Below, one piece after another: positions 44,252 through 52,346 of a stretch of DNA of 64,000 nt (its first letter is position 1; the number at the start of each line of letters is the position of its first letter). The notes under the pieces were generated by a model, which worked only from the letters and a program-made list of their open reading frames with translations, was not told the origin of the DNA and searched no databases. The position numbers and the translations under genes are program-made. The stretch is from Hyphomicrobiales bacterium (GTDB lineage: Bacteria; Pseudomonadota; Alphaproteobacteria; Rhizobiales; Rhizobiaceae). The stretch is taken from assembly GCA_900470805.1 (NCBI GenBank), contig UCCA01000022.1, positions 124,001 to 188,000 of the forward strand, given 5' to 3'.

Positions 44252-45544
44252 ATGGATCGTATCAGAATTGTCGGCGGTAATGAGCTGAATGGCATCATTC
44301 CGATTTCCGGCGCCAAGAATGCCGCCCTGCCGCTGATGATCGCCTCGTTGCTGACCAGCGATACGCTGACGCTCGAAAACGTGCCGCATCTGGCCGACGT
44401 CGAGCAGCTGCTGCGCATTCTCGGCAATCACGGCGTCGACGTGTCGGTCAATGGCCGTCGCGAGCGTCAGGAAGACAGCTACTCCCGCACCATCCATTTC
44501 ACCTGCCGCACCATCGTCGACACCACCGCTCCCTATGAGCTGGTCTCGAAGATGCGCGCCTCCTTCTGGGTCATCGGCCCGCTTCTCGCCCGCGAAGGCC
44601 AGTGCCGCGTCTCGCTGCCGGGCGGTTGCGCCATCGGCACGCGTCCGGTCGATCTCTTCCTCGAAGGCTTGACCGCGCTCGGGGCCAATCTCGAGATCGA
44701 CGGCGGCTATATCAACGCCACGGCCCCCAAGGGCGGCCTGATCGGCGCCAAGTACACCTTCCCGAAGGTCTCTGTCGGCGCCACCCACGTGATGATGATG
44801 GCGGCAACGCTTGCGCGCGGCACCACCGTTATCGGCAACGCCGCCCGCGAGCCCGAAGTCGTCGATCTCGCCAACTGCCTGATCGCCATGGGCGCCAAGA
44901 TCACCGGTGCCGGCACCGCGACCATCACCATCGAAGGCGTCACCACGCTGTCGGGCGCCCGCCACCGCGTCCTGCCGGATCGCATCGAGACCGGCACCTA
45001 TGCCATGGCCGTTGCTATGGCCGGCGGCGACGTCGTGCTTGAAAATACCGATGTGGCTCTGCTGGACACCGCGCTGGAAACCCTGCGCCGCGCCGGCGCC
45101 GAGATTTCGCCGACAAATAACGGCATGCGTGTTCGTCGCAATGGTGCAGGCATCCGCCCCGTCGATATCGTCACCGATCCGTTCCCGGGCTTCCCGACCG
45201 ACCTGCAGGCGCAGTTCATGGCGCTGATGACGCGCTCGACCGGCGTATCGCACGTCACCGAGACCATCTTCGAAAACCGCTTCATGCACGTGCAGGAACT
45301 GGCCCGCCTTGGCGCCAAGATCTCGCTCTCGGGCCAGACGGCGAAGATCGAAGGCGTGCCGCGCCTCAAGGGTGCGCCTGTTATGGCGACCGACCTGCGC
45401 GCATCCGTGTCGCTTGTCATCGCCGGCCTCGCTGCCGAAGGCGAGACCATGGTGTCGCGCGTCTATCACCTCGATCGCGGCTTCGAGCGGCTGGAAGAAA
45501 AGCTCACCCGCTGCGGCGCCATCGTCGAACGCGTCAGCGAATAA
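44252..45544 (+). CDS. murA: UDP-N-acetylglucosamine 1-carboxyvinyltransferase
   Basis: A 430-residue cytoplasmic enzyme that adds enolpyruvate from PEP to UDP-GlcNAc, the first committed step of peptidoglycan synthesis. The EPSP-synthase-like fold shows NELNGIIPISGAKNAALPLM (~9-28), the fosfomycin-target cysteine in LPGGCAIGTRPVDLF (~120-134), ATHVMMMAATLARG (~174), and the C-terminal RASVSLVIAGLAAEGET (~386). First gene of the conserved alphaproteobacterial block. A hairpin follows its stop. Confidence 0.96.
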   Translation: MDRIRIVGGNELNGIIPISGAKNAALPLMIASLLTSDTLTLENVPHLADVEQLLRILGNHGVDVSVNGRRERQEDSYSRTIHFTCRTIVDTTAPYELVSKMRASFWVIGPLLAREGQCRVSLPGGCAIGTRPVDLFLEGLTALGANLEIDGGYINATAPKGGLIGAKYTFPKVSVGATHVMMMAATLARGTTVIGNAAREPEVVDLANCLIAMGAKITGAGTATITIEGVTTLSGARHRVLPDRIETGTYAMAVAMAGGDVVLENTDVALLDTALETLRRAGAEISPTNNGMRVRRNGAGIRPVDIVTDPFPGFPTDLQAQFMALMTRSTGVSHVTETIFENRFMHVQELARLGAKISLSGQTAKIEGVPRLKGAPVMATDLRASVSLVIAGLAAEGETMVSRVYHLDRGFERLEEKLTRCGAIVERVSE

Positions 45545-45565
45545 GCCTGAGCCGCACGCGAATTG

Positions 45566-45591
45566 ACCAGGGGCGATCATTCGCCCTTGGT
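45566..45591 (+). terminator. Hairpin after murA
   Basis: ACCAGGGGCGA and TCGCCCTTGGT around loop TCAT, one imperfect pair in eleven. There is no T run, so it is a weak terminator or an mRNA end. It separates murA from the DUF2948-hisD group by about 140 bases. Confidence 0.45.
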
Positions 45592-45682
45592 CCCGGTTGC
45601 GCAATGCGCCGCCGCGCCTTATGTCCCTTGTCTCACGGCATCGCCATTCCGGCGATGCCAATGGTAACGGGGTACTGCCTGA

Positions 45683-46120
45683 ATGACCGACCTGAAGCTT
45701 GTCGCGCTCGATAGCGAAGATCTTGCCGTCGTTTCCGCGCATACGCAGGACAGCGTCTTCAAGGTCGCCGATCTCTCATGGTCGCCGCGTGACCATCAGT
45801 TCTCCATCGCCGCCAACCGTTTCGTCTGGGAAGAAGCCGCAGGCAAGCGCAAGGGCTTCGAGCGCCGCCGCGCCGCGCTGGTCTTCAAGCGCGTCCTTGC
45901 TGTCCGCTCGGTAGGCATCAATCAAAAGAAGACCGATGAGGTGCTGTCGCTGCTCGCCATCCGCTTCGAGCAGAAGGGCGAGGGGCCGGAGGGCTCCATC
46001 GAGGTCGATCTCGCCGGCGGCGCCACGATTGCGCTCGACGTCGAATGCATCGAGGTTCAGCTTGCCGATATCGGCGGCGCATGGGAAACCGCCTCCAAGC
46101 CGCGCCATCCCGGCGCCTGA
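45683..46120 (+). CDS. DUF2948 family protein
   Basis: A 145-residue soluble protein. The family pattern is clear: LKLVALDSEDLAVVSAHTQD (~4-23), DLSWSPRDHQFSIAANRFVWE (~31, in pieces), RRRAALVFKRV and a C-terminal IALDVECIEVQLADIGGAWE (~122-141). The family is confined to Alphaproteobacteria and always lies between murA and hisD or near; function unknown. It precedes hisD by 37 bases and is probably in one transcript with it. Confidence 0.85.
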   Translation: MTDLKLVALDSEDLAVVSAHTQDSVFKVADLSWSPRDHQFSIAANRFVWEEAAGKRKGFERRRAALVFKRVLAVRSVGINQKKTDEVLSLLAIRFEQKGEGPEGSIEVDLAGGATIALDVECIEVQLADIGGAWETASKPRHPGA

Positions 46121-46157
46121 TATCCGCATTATCGACTTTAGGAAGAGGAATTGACGC

Positions 46158-47456
46158 GTGGCAATCTGGCTGGATCAGGCATCGGGTGATTTCGAGCAGC
46201 GCTTCGCGGCGTTTCTGACGACCAAGCGCGAGATGTCGGAAGACGTCAACGTCACCGTTCGCGCCATCATCGATGACATCAGGGCCCGCGGCGATGCGGC
46301 GCTGGCCGAGTATTCCAGAAAATTCGAGGGCATCGATTTCGCGCAGACGCCGATGCGCGTCACCGAGGCCGAGATCGACGCTGCCGTCGAGGCAACGCCG
46401 GCCGAAGTGCTGGGCGCGCTCAAGGTCGCCGCCGTCCGTATCGAATCCCACCACGCCCGCCAGCTTCCCAAGGACGACATCTACGAGGATGCCATGGGCG
46501 TCACCCTTGGCTCGCGCTGGACCGCGATCGAGGCGGTCGGCCTTTATGTGCCGGGCGGCACCGCGAGCTATCCGAGTTCGGTGCTGATGAACGCCATTCC
46601 GGCCAAGGTCGCCGGTGTCGATCGCATCGTCATCGTCGTGCCTGCCGCCGGTGGCCAGGTCAATCCGGCCGTGCTCGCCGCCGCCAAGATCGCCGGCGTC
46701 ACGGAAATCTACCGCATCGGCGGCGCTCAGGCGGTCGCGGCGCTGGCCTATGGCACCGAGAGCATCGAGCCCGTCGCCAAGATCACCGGCCCCGGCAATG
46801 CCTATGTCGCCGCCGCCAAGCGCCACGTCTTCGGCACCGTCGGCATCGACATGATCGCCGGCCCTTCGGAAGTGCTTGTTATCGCCGACAAGGAAAACAA
46901 TCCGGATTGGATCGCCGCCGATCTGCTGGCGCAGGCCGAGCATGATGTCAGCGCCCAGTCGATCCTCATCACCGACGATGCCGAGTTCGGCAAGGCCGTG
47001 GAAGCCGCCGTCGAGCGTCAGCTGAAGACGCTCAACCGCGCCGAGACCGCCGCCGCCAGCTGGCGCGACTTTGGCGCCGTCATCCTCGTCAACGAGATCA
47101 AGGATGCCATTCCGCTGGCAAACCGCATCGCCGCCGAGCATCTGGAACTCGCGGTGGCCGATCCCGATGCGCTGGTCGACAAGATCCGCAACGCCGGCGC
47201 CATCTTCATCGGCGCCCATACGCCCGAAGTGATCGGAGACTATGTCGGCGGCTCCAACCACGTGCTGCCGACGGCGCGTTCGGCGCGCTTCTCGTCGGGC
47301 CTCTCGGTTCTGGATTTCGTCAAGCGCACCTCGATCCTGCGCCTCGGACCGGAGCAGTTGCGCACGCTTGGCCCTGCCGCCATCGCGCTTGCTGTCTCCG
47401 AAGGGCTGGACGGCCATGCGCGCTCGGTTGCGATCCGTTTGAACCTCGAAAGGTAG
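46158..47456 (+). CDS. hisD: Histidinol dehydrogenase
   Basis: A 432-residue zinc enzyme catalysing the last two steps of histidine synthesis, L-histidinol to L-histidine with two NAD. It has GTG as start at 46158. Signatures: VPGGTASYPSSVLMNAIPAK (~132-151), the NAD region IGGAQAVAALAYG (~189), GPGNAYVAAAKRHVFGTVGID (~212, in pieces), SEVLVIAD (~238) and the zinc/base region AEHLELAVAD (~326) and GGSNHVLPTARSARFSSGLS (~363). Three bases separate it from UPF0262. Confidence 0.96.
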   Translation: MAIWLDQASGDFEQRFAAFLTTKREMSEDVNVTVRAIIDDIRARGDAALAEYSRKFEGIDFAQTPMRVTEAEIDAAVEATPAEVLGALKVAAVRIESHHARQLPKDDIYEDAMGVTLGSRWTAIEAVGLYVPGGTASYPSSVLMNAIPAKVAGVDRIVIVVPAAGGQVNPAVLAAAKIAGVTEIYRIGGAQAVAALAYGTESIEPVAKITGPGNAYVAAAKRHVFGTVGIDMIAGPSEVLVIADKENNPDWIAADLLAQAEHDVSAQSILITDDAEFGKAVEAAVERQLKTLNRAETAAASWRDFGAVILVNEIKDAIPLANRIAAEHLELAVADPDALVDKIRNAGAIFIGAHTPEVIGDYVGGSNHVLPTARSARFSSGLSVLDFVKRTSILRLGPEQLRTLGPAAIALAVSEGLDGHARSVAIRLNLER

Positions 47457-47459
47457 GCG

Positions 47460-47933
47460 ATGGCAACGGGCGACTTCCGGCTTTGCGACGTCGTCCTTGA
47501 CGACACCATCGGCCGAGCGACGCCCGACGTCGAGCACGAGCGCGCCGTCGCCATCTTCGATCTGATCGAGGAAAACAGTTTTACGCCGATCGGCCACGAT
47601 GGCGGCCCCTACAGGCTGAACATCTCGCTCGTCGATGCCAAACTGGTCTTTGCGATCACCACCGAGGTCGGCGAAGCCGTCGCCACCCATATCCTGTCGC
47701 TTACCCCGTTCCGCCGCATCGTGAAGGATTACTTCATGGTCTGCGAAAGCTACTACGAGGCCATCCGCTCGGCATCTCCAAGCCGTATCGAGGCGATCGA
47801 CATGGGCCGCCGCGGTATCCACAATGACGGCTCCCAGACGCTGATGGACCGGCTCAAGGGCAAGATCGAGGTCGATTTCAACACCGCCCGCCGGCTGTTC
47901 ACGCTGGTCTGCGTGCTCTACTGGCGCGGATGA
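47460..47933 (+). CDS. UPF0262 family protein
   Basis: A 157-residue soluble protein of the alphaproteobacterial UPF0262 family. Conserved stretches are ERAVAIFDLIEENSF (~29), GPYRLNISLVDAKLVF (~52), FRRIVKDYFMVCESYYEAI (~84) and IEAIDMGRRGIHNDGSQTL (~108). Its role is unknown. It follows hisD by three bases and its stop overlaps the phosphatase start (ATGA), so the three are translationally coupled. Confidence 0.88.
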   Translation: MATGDFRLCDVVLDDTIGRATPDVEHERAVAIFDLIEENSFTPIGHDGGPYRLNISLVDAKLVFAITTEVGEAVATHILSLTPFRRIVKDYFMVCESYYEAIRSASPSRIEAIDMGRRGIHNDGSQTLMDRLKGKIEVDFNTARRLFTLVCVLYWRG

Positions 47934-48415
47934 CTGTGATGGAAGAGATCGGAGCCATGAGCGAGAGGGGGAGGCCGGGTGCCATCCTCTTCATGTGCGG
48001 GCTCAACGTCATTCGTTCGCCGATGGCCGAAGTGATTGCCCGTAGCCTTTTGCCCGCCAATACCTATATAAGGTCGGCAGGCGTCCGCGCCGGCGAACGC
48101 GATCCCTTCGTCGATGTGGTGCTTGACGAGATCGGCCTCACCCTCGGGCGCCATCTTCCGCATACGCTGGAAGAGCTCGAGGACGACTACTTCGATCTCA
48201 TCATCACGCTGTCGCCGCAAGCCCATCATGCCGCACTGGAACTCACCCGCTCAAGCGCGGTCGATGTGGTCTACTGGCCGACCATCGACCCGACCGTGAC
48301 GCAAGGCACCCGGGAACAGATCCTAGGCAGCTACCGCGACGTCCGAAACCACCTCTCAGAGCTTATCGAGAGCCGGTTGCTCGACCGAAATGGTATCGCC
48401 GCGCAATCGGCATGA
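47930..48415 (+). CDS. Low-molecular-weight protein-tyrosine-phosphatase-family protein
   Basis: A 161-residue protein of the LMW-PTP/arsenate-reductase fold. The active-site loop CX5R appears as FMCGLNVIRSPMAE (~21-34) and the acid near the C-terminus as PTIDPT (~119). It is slightly different from classical VCLGNICRSP, so a phosphatase role is probable but the target is unknown. The start at 47930 overlaps UPF0262 by four bases; an ATG at 47957 would also give a full domain. Third gene of the hisD transcript. Confidence 0.85.
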   Translation: MTVMEEIGAMSERGRPGAILFMCGLNVIRSPMAEVIARSLLPANTYIRSAGVRAGERDPFVDVVLDEIGLTLGRHLPHTLEELEDDYFDLIITLSPQAHHAALELTRSSAVDVVYWPTIDPTVTQGTREQILGSYRDVRNHLSELIESRLLDRNGIAAQSA

Positions 48416-48545
48416 AACAAATAAAGGAAACGCGATCAATTTGGTTCACAAACCTCCCTTGATTGTGTAGTTTCCGCCCAAATTTTGAGGCGGCCCCAAA
48501 GTGTCAGGAGGCCGTCATCTCAACCGACAGGAAGAAAACCACTAT

Positions 48546-48764
48546 ATGCCTAAAGAAGAAGTCCTCGAATTCCCGGGTATCGTCACCGAGCTTTTGCCGA
48601 ATGCGACGTTCCGCGTGAAGCTCGAAAACGAGCACGAGATCATCGCCCACACCGCAGGCCGCATGCGCAAGAACCGTATCCGCGTTCTCGCCGGCGACAA
48701 GGTTCTCGTTGAAATGACGCCATACGACCTGACCAAGGGCCGTATCACCTACCGCTTCAAGTAA
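48546..48764 (+). CDS. infA: Translation initiation factor IF-1
   Basis: A 72-residue S1/OB-fold protein that binds the ribosomal A site during initiation. The whole family sequence is present: MPKEEVLEFPGIVTELLPN, FRVKLENEHEIIAHTAGRMRKN (in pieces, ~22-43), RVLAGDKVLVEMTPYDL and GRITYRFK. The ATG at 48546 was chosen over 48501 because the protein is essentially invariant in length. A hairpin follows the stop. Confidence 0.97.
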   Translation: MPKEEVLEFPGIVTELLPNATFRVKLENEHEIIAHTAGRMRKNRIRVLAGDKVLVEMTPYDLTKGRITYRFK

Positions 48765-48772
48765 GCTTGGCT

Positions 48773-48793
48773 CGAAAGCCCCCGCGGCTTTCG
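48773..48793 (+). terminator. Hairpin between infA and maf
   Basis: CGAAAGCC, loop CCCGC, GGCTTTCG: a perfect eight-base stem, eight bases after the infA stop, without a T run. Probably an attenuating or mRNA-end structure. Confidence 0.5.
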
Positions 48794-48821
48794 CTCCCGT
48801 CTGCCCGGTAGTCGAGGTTCC

Positions 48822-49442
48822 ATGGCGCTCAAATACAAGCTCATTCTGGCTTCAGGTTCCCCCCGCCGCGTTGATCTTCTCAACCAGGCGGGCATCGAGC
48901 CTTCGCGCCTGATGCCGATGGATATCGACGAGACGCCAAAGAAGTCGGAGCACCCGCGCTCGCTGGCGCGCCGCCTGTCGACCGAAAAGGCCGAGGCAGC
49001 ACTTGCCGCGATAAAGGGCGACATGACCTGGAAGGGCAGCTACATCCTGGCCGCCGACACCGTCGTTGCCGTCGGCCGGCGCATTCTCGGCAAGGCCGAG
49101 TTCGCCGACGAGGCCTCAGCCTCGCTCTATCTTCTCTCCGGCCGCAGCCACTGGGTCTACACCGGCGTCTGCCTGGTGACCCCGGATCGCAAGATTCGCC
49201 AGAAGATCGTCGAAACCAAAGTGCGCTTCAAGCGTTTGTCCGGTTTCGAAGTCGAGAACTACCTGGCCTCCGGCCAGTGGCGCGGCAAGGCCGGCGCCTA
49301 CGGCATTCAGGGACTGGCCGGCACCTTCGTGCAGAAGATGGTCGGTTCCTACACCAATGTCGTCGGTCTGCCGCTATACGAAACCATTCTGCTTCTGACC
49401 GGCGAGGGCTTCGACGTCCACAGCCGGTGGCCCGAGGCCTGA
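48822..49442 (+). CDS. Maf-like nucleoside triphosphate pyrophosphatase
   Basis: A 206-residue Maf-family enzyme expected to hydrolyse non-canonical or modified nucleoside triphosphates. Signatures: LILASGSPRRVDLLNQAGI (~7-25), the phosphate-side motif EKAEAAL, ILAADTVVAVGRRILGK (~74) with the catalytic aspartate, GRSHWVYTGVCLV and GKAGAYGIQGLAGTFV (~151). It lies between infA and yacG, the common order in rhizobia, which has been linked to septum control in other bacteria. Confidence 0.92.
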   Translation: MALKYKLILASGSPRRVDLLNQAGIEPSRLMPMDIDETPKKSEHPRSLARRLSTEKAEAALAAIKGDMTWKGSYILAADTVVAVGRRILGKAEFADEASASLYLLSGRSHWVYTGVCLVTPDRKIRQKIVETKVRFKRLSGFEVENYLASGQWRGKAGAYGIQGLAGTFVQKMVGSYTNVVGLPLYETILLLTGEGFDVHSRWPEA

Positions 49443-49473
49443 GGCAGCGGGCTAAAGATCCCGAGGACCAAGC

Positions 49474-49683
49474 ATGTCTGAAGACGACAAACCCAGCGCC
49501 AAGATCGAACCGCTGCGCAAGGCACGCCCGTGCCCCGAATGCGGCCGCCCATCGCAGCGCGAGCACTATCCCTTCTGTTCCAACCGCTGCCGCGAACTCG
49601 ACCTGTCGCGCTGGCTGACGGGCGCCTACGCCATCCCTGTGGCCGACGACGAGGCCAAGGCTGAATATCCAGACGAGGACTGA
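49474..49683 (+). CDS. yacG: DNA gyrase inhibitor YacG (zinc-binding)
   Basis: A 69-residue protein. The zinc ligands are four cysteines in CPECGRP (~21-27) and FCSNRCRELDLSRWLTG (~36-52), and the C-terminal AYAIP completes the pattern. YacG binds GyrB and inhibits DNA binding. It lies 31 bases after maf and is probably co-transcribed. A hairpin follows the stop. Confidence 0.93.
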   Translation: MSEDDKPSAKIEPLRKARPCPECGRPSQREHYPFCSNRCRELDLSRWLTGAYAIPVADDEAKAEYPDED

Positions 49684-49687
49684 CGGT

Positions 49688-49707
49688 GGTTTCCCGTGAG
49701 GGAAGCC
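49688..49707 (+). terminator. Hairpin after yacG
   Basis: GGTTTCCC, loop GTGA, GGGAAGCC: eight base pairs including one T-G, four bases after the stop and followed by an A/T-rich stretch. A moderate terminator. Confidence 0.55.
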
Positions 49708-49865
49708 ATTAATTTCATTCGGGAATCTGGAAAATTCACAGGCCTGTCAAAAAACTCTCATTTGACGCTTGCCATGGCCGAACAAGATGTTATAACCCCG
49801 CTCGCTTCCGGGGAAAACCAAGCCCCTGCAGATCTCGCCCGCGAGAGATGTATCGAAGCAGGTAC

Positions 49866-49941
49866 GCCCAGATAGCTCAGTTGGTAGAGCAGCGGATTGA
49901 AAATCCGCGTGTCCGTGGTTCAAATCCGCGTCTGGGCACCA
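49866..49941 (+). tRNA. tRNA-Phe (anticodon GAA)
   Basis: Acceptor GCCCAGA paired with TCTGGGC, D-arm GCTCAGTTGGTAGAGC, anticodon stem CGGAT/ATCCG with loop TGAAA giving anticodon GAA, T-arm GTTCAAAT, encoded CCA at 49939-49941. Length 76. No integrase or attachment-site duplication follows. Confidence 0.97.
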
Positions 49942-50059
49942 CTTCTTCCCAAGATTTCATATTGCCATATATTCGCCTGACGCCTTTTGGCTTGGTTGCA
50001 GCCGAGCGTGCTGATACAGGCAATTCATATCGCCGCGACCACTGAAAAGAGTGAAGTAA

Positions 50060-50329
50060 ATGGCAAAGACGAAAGAACCCAAGCTCGAGCATTCAGAACT
50101 CGCCGGCGAATTCACCGACGATGGCGTCACGGTGCTGGTCGACATTTTCCGGCCCGAGGGCACCAACGGCGACTGGAAGATGGAGGTCGTCACCCAGGAG
50201 GAAGACCTCATCGAATGGGAAGAGGGCTTTGCCACGGATCGCGAGGCTTTCGACGAGTTTCTGGCGACTGTTGAGCGCGACGGCATTCGCACGTTTACCG
50301 ATGATGCCGACGAGCCGTCGGTCCATTAG
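50060..50329 (+). CDS. Acidic conserved hypothetical protein downstream of tRNA-Phe
   Basis: An 89-residue acidic protein (ELAGEFTDDGVTVLVDIFRP, ~13-32; EVVTQEEDLIEWEEGFATDREAFDEF, ~42-67 in pieces) with no membrane segment. Codon use is normal. I do not recognise a named family, although such proteins are seen in other rhizobia. A role cannot be given from context: it stands alone between tRNA-Phe and a small HTH gene. Confidence 0.6.
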   Translation: MAKTKEPKLEHSELAGEFTDDGVTVLVDIFRPEGTNGDWKMEVVTQEEDLIEWEEGFATDREAFDEFLATVERDGIRTFTDDADEPSVH

Positions 50330-50465
50330 AGCCCTTCCGAGACAACGCAGACAGGCTCCCAGCTGGTGACACAATCGTGACTGTCGTTTTCAGGCAGGCA
50401 AACGTCGTATTTGTTGCATCGTTATCATAAGTCGAAACTAAAGTAGCGCAATCCGAACGATAAGT

Positions 50466-50480
50466 GCGCGCAAAGCGCGC
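50466..50480. promoter_or_regulatory. Palindrome GCGCGC-AAA-GCGCGC before the small HTH gene
   Basis: Perfect six-base arms, 14 bases before the ATG at 50495. It may be an autoregulatory operator or, as RNA, a hairpin near the ribosome site. Confidence 0.35.
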
Positions 50481-50494
50481 CGGGAACAGCAAAC

Positions 50495-50728
50495 ATGAAG
50501 GCGTTGGAATACAGAGCCGCTTTAGCGGTCCTCGGGTTGACCACTGCTGGCGTGGAAACGCTCTTTGGTGTTGATCAGATCACCAGCCGCCGGTGGGCGT
50601 CGGGCGAGCAGGAAGTGCCGCGCGCCGTGGCGCTCTGCCTGTTGCTGATGGCGTCCCACAACACGTCGCTCGCCCAGGCCCAGATACTGGCCGATGGTGT
50701 CGATGCACCGCTGGCGAAATCCGCCTGA
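50495..50728 (+). CDS. Small helix-turn-helix DNA-binding protein
   Basis: A 77-residue protein whose residues ~5-40 (AALAVLGLTTAGVETLFGVD then QITSRRWASGEQEVP) match the short XRE-type helix-turn-helix often found with toxin-antitoxin or regulatory partners; it has no other domain. No toxin-like gene is adjacent on the same strand: the next gene converges. It may act alone on its own promoter, which has a palindrome. Confidence 0.65.
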   Translation: MKALEYRAALAVLGLTTAGVETLFGVDQITSRRWASGEQEVPRAVALCLLLMASHNTSLAQAQILADGVDAPLAKSA

Positions 50729-50748
50729 CAGACCGACTTGCCACGCGG

Positions 50749-51120
50749 TCAGGCAGCGGGCGCCTGGATCATCTTTTTGAGGATTTCAAGCAAGGCTTTG
50801 CTGTCGTCATTGGCGGCCAGGGTTCGCAGCCGATCTTCGGCCAGGAAAAGGATCGCTTCCAGGCTTTCCTGCTCGCTCCAGCCTGCAGCCATGGATGCCT
50901 GCGCCAGATCGGCGAAAGCGAACTGAATCGCATCCTGGCAACGCAGATCCCGGTCGGGATCATCGTTGGTGACGAACGGCCTGTAGATCTCCCGCATCCC
51001 AGTTCTCCGCAAATCAGTAGAGACGTGATGATAGGCGGCAGAATTTAACGAAGTGCTGATGATCTCTTGACTGAGTAAAACAAGCGCTTCCATCATGACG
51101 TGCCGCTCGATCGCCGTCAT
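50749..51120 (-). CDS. Conserved-looking hypothetical protein
   Basis: A 123-residue soluble, mostly helical protein (ALVLLSQEIISTSLN, ~12-26; DAIQFAFADLAQASMAAGWS, ~63-82; EQESLEAILFLAEDRLRTLA). No family recognised. It converges on the small HTH gene with 20 bases between stops. The start is not certain: ATGs at 51120, 51096 and 51093 are all in frame. Confidence 0.5.
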   Translation of the reverse strand: MTAIERHVMMEALVLLSQEIISTSLNSAAYHHVSTDLRRTGMREIYRPFVTNDDPDRDLRCQDAIQFAFADLAQASMAAGWSEQESLEAILFLAEDRLRTLAANDDSKALLEILKKMIQAPAA

Positions 51121-51298
51121 CGGACGTGACGTTGAAGTGTCCGTTCCGGCGTCGCCAGCAAATGTTCCGTCGTCATTGTGTCGATACGATGGTAATACTG
51201 GCGATGGAAAAACGCCCAGATGACAGCGCTGGCCTGCGAAGCGCTATACTTGCCCGCTGCCGTTTAGGCCGGCGTCCATCGAGCCGATCCTGTCGTCG

Positions 51299-51505
51299 CT
51301 AATGGATGACCTGAACGCGGATCTGCTCCTTCGCGGCGTAGCTATGGCAGTCGATTGGTGCATCGCCGACAAAAATCACGTCGCCATCCTGATCGAACAG
51401 CCCCCAGCATGCCTCGTCATCGACGTAGACCTTTCGGACGTAGCCGAACGGCACTGTCTCGATCATCACGGGGTGTACAACAGCAACTGTTTCAAGTTCT
51501 CGCAT
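51299..51505 (-). CDS. Small hypothetical protein
   Basis: A 68-residue protein (VHPVMIETVPFGYVRKVYVDD, ~10-30 in pieces; FDQDGDVIFVGDAPIDCHSYAA, ~37-58 in pieces) of mainly beta character. It is short but has good codon bias and an unbroken frame. Function unknown. Confidence 0.5.
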   Translation of the reverse strand: MRELETVAVVHPVMIETVPFGYVRKVYVDDEACWGLFDQDGDVIFVGDAPIDCHSYAAKEQIRVQVIH

Positions 51506-51763
51506 GGATCACTCCAATGAGTCGCATCTGTTTTAGTGCATCATCATATTGCATCTTCGACAGGATGCGGGGCTATCCCTAGAAATAGGGATGGTAAATT
51601 CGGCTTGACGGAGCGGCATCACGAAGTCGTGAGTCGCGTGGTCCGGCGCTAACCTCGTTTTGATCGCGCCGCGCACGCGCACGTCACGGTGGTCAAAAAG
51701 CGCGTTGCGTCCGCCATGCGGAGCTCCTATCTAGAGTGCGAAATAATCACCAGAGGATAACTC

Positions 51764-52192
51764 ATGGCAGACCTAAAGGTTCGCACCCGCCCCGTTGGCG
51801 CCACCGCTATGCTCGGGCGAACCGGCTTCCCGCATGTCACATCGGCAACTCAGGGCGAGATCGACATTGTCACCGGGCCGTCGCAGCCGGGCTTCAATCC
51901 GCTCGATCTGCTCTACGCCTCGCTGTCGGCCTGCCTTGTCCTAAGCGCCCGCATGGCCGCAAGCCAGCTTGGCGTTCTCGACCGTATCACCGAACTCACG
52001 GCCGACGTGACGGGCGAGAAGGCGACCGAAGGCGTGTCACGGGTCGAGACCTTCAACATCGCCTTCTCGATCAAGGGCGATATCGACGAGGAAACCCGCC
52101 AGAAGATCGCCCATCTCGCCGAAGACGAGATCTGCACGGTGAGCAACACCATCCGTGGCAATCCGGCGTTTTCCACCGTCATCTCCGGCTGA
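51764..52192 (+). CDS. OsmC-family protein
   Basis: A 142-residue protein of the OsmC/Ohr fold. It has GFNPLDLLYASLSACLVLSAR (~45-65, in pieces) with the first redox cysteine and ICTVSNTIRGNPAF (~125) with the second, the pair used for thiol-based reduction of organic peroxides. The closest branch appears to be the YhfA-like OsmC group. Ribosome site AGAGGA lies before the ATG. Monocistronic. Confidence 0.87.
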   Translation: MADLKVRTRPVGATAMLGRTGFPHVTSATQGEIDIVTGPSQPGFNPLDLLYASLSACLVLSARMAASQLGVLDRITELTADVTGEKATEGVSRVETFNIAFSIKGDIDEETRQKIAHLAEDEICTVSNTIRGNPAFSTVISG

Positions 52193-52346
52193 TTGCTCGT
52201 TGAGGCGGAACTGACCGCGGCAGTTGCGCAAAACTGCATATTTTGACCGGCCGCGTCGCTCACCGGCTATTCCTCGTCGGCGTCATCTGCTAATCGCCAG
52301 CAAGATGCCGTCGCACCACAGCCGCGACGCAAGAAGCCGGGAAATC

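Noticed and set aside
44204..47822. Two long minus-strand open frames across murA, DUF2948 and hisD
   Set aside because: Both are antisense to strongly conserved genes and have no domain signature; they arise from third-position GC bias.
50495..51120. Toxin-antitoxin pair
   Set aside because: The HTH gene and the next gene converge on opposite strands and the latter has no toxin signature.
49866..51763. Genomic island integrated at tRNA-Phe
   Set aside because: No integrase, no repeat of the tRNA 3' end, and normal composition in the following small genes.
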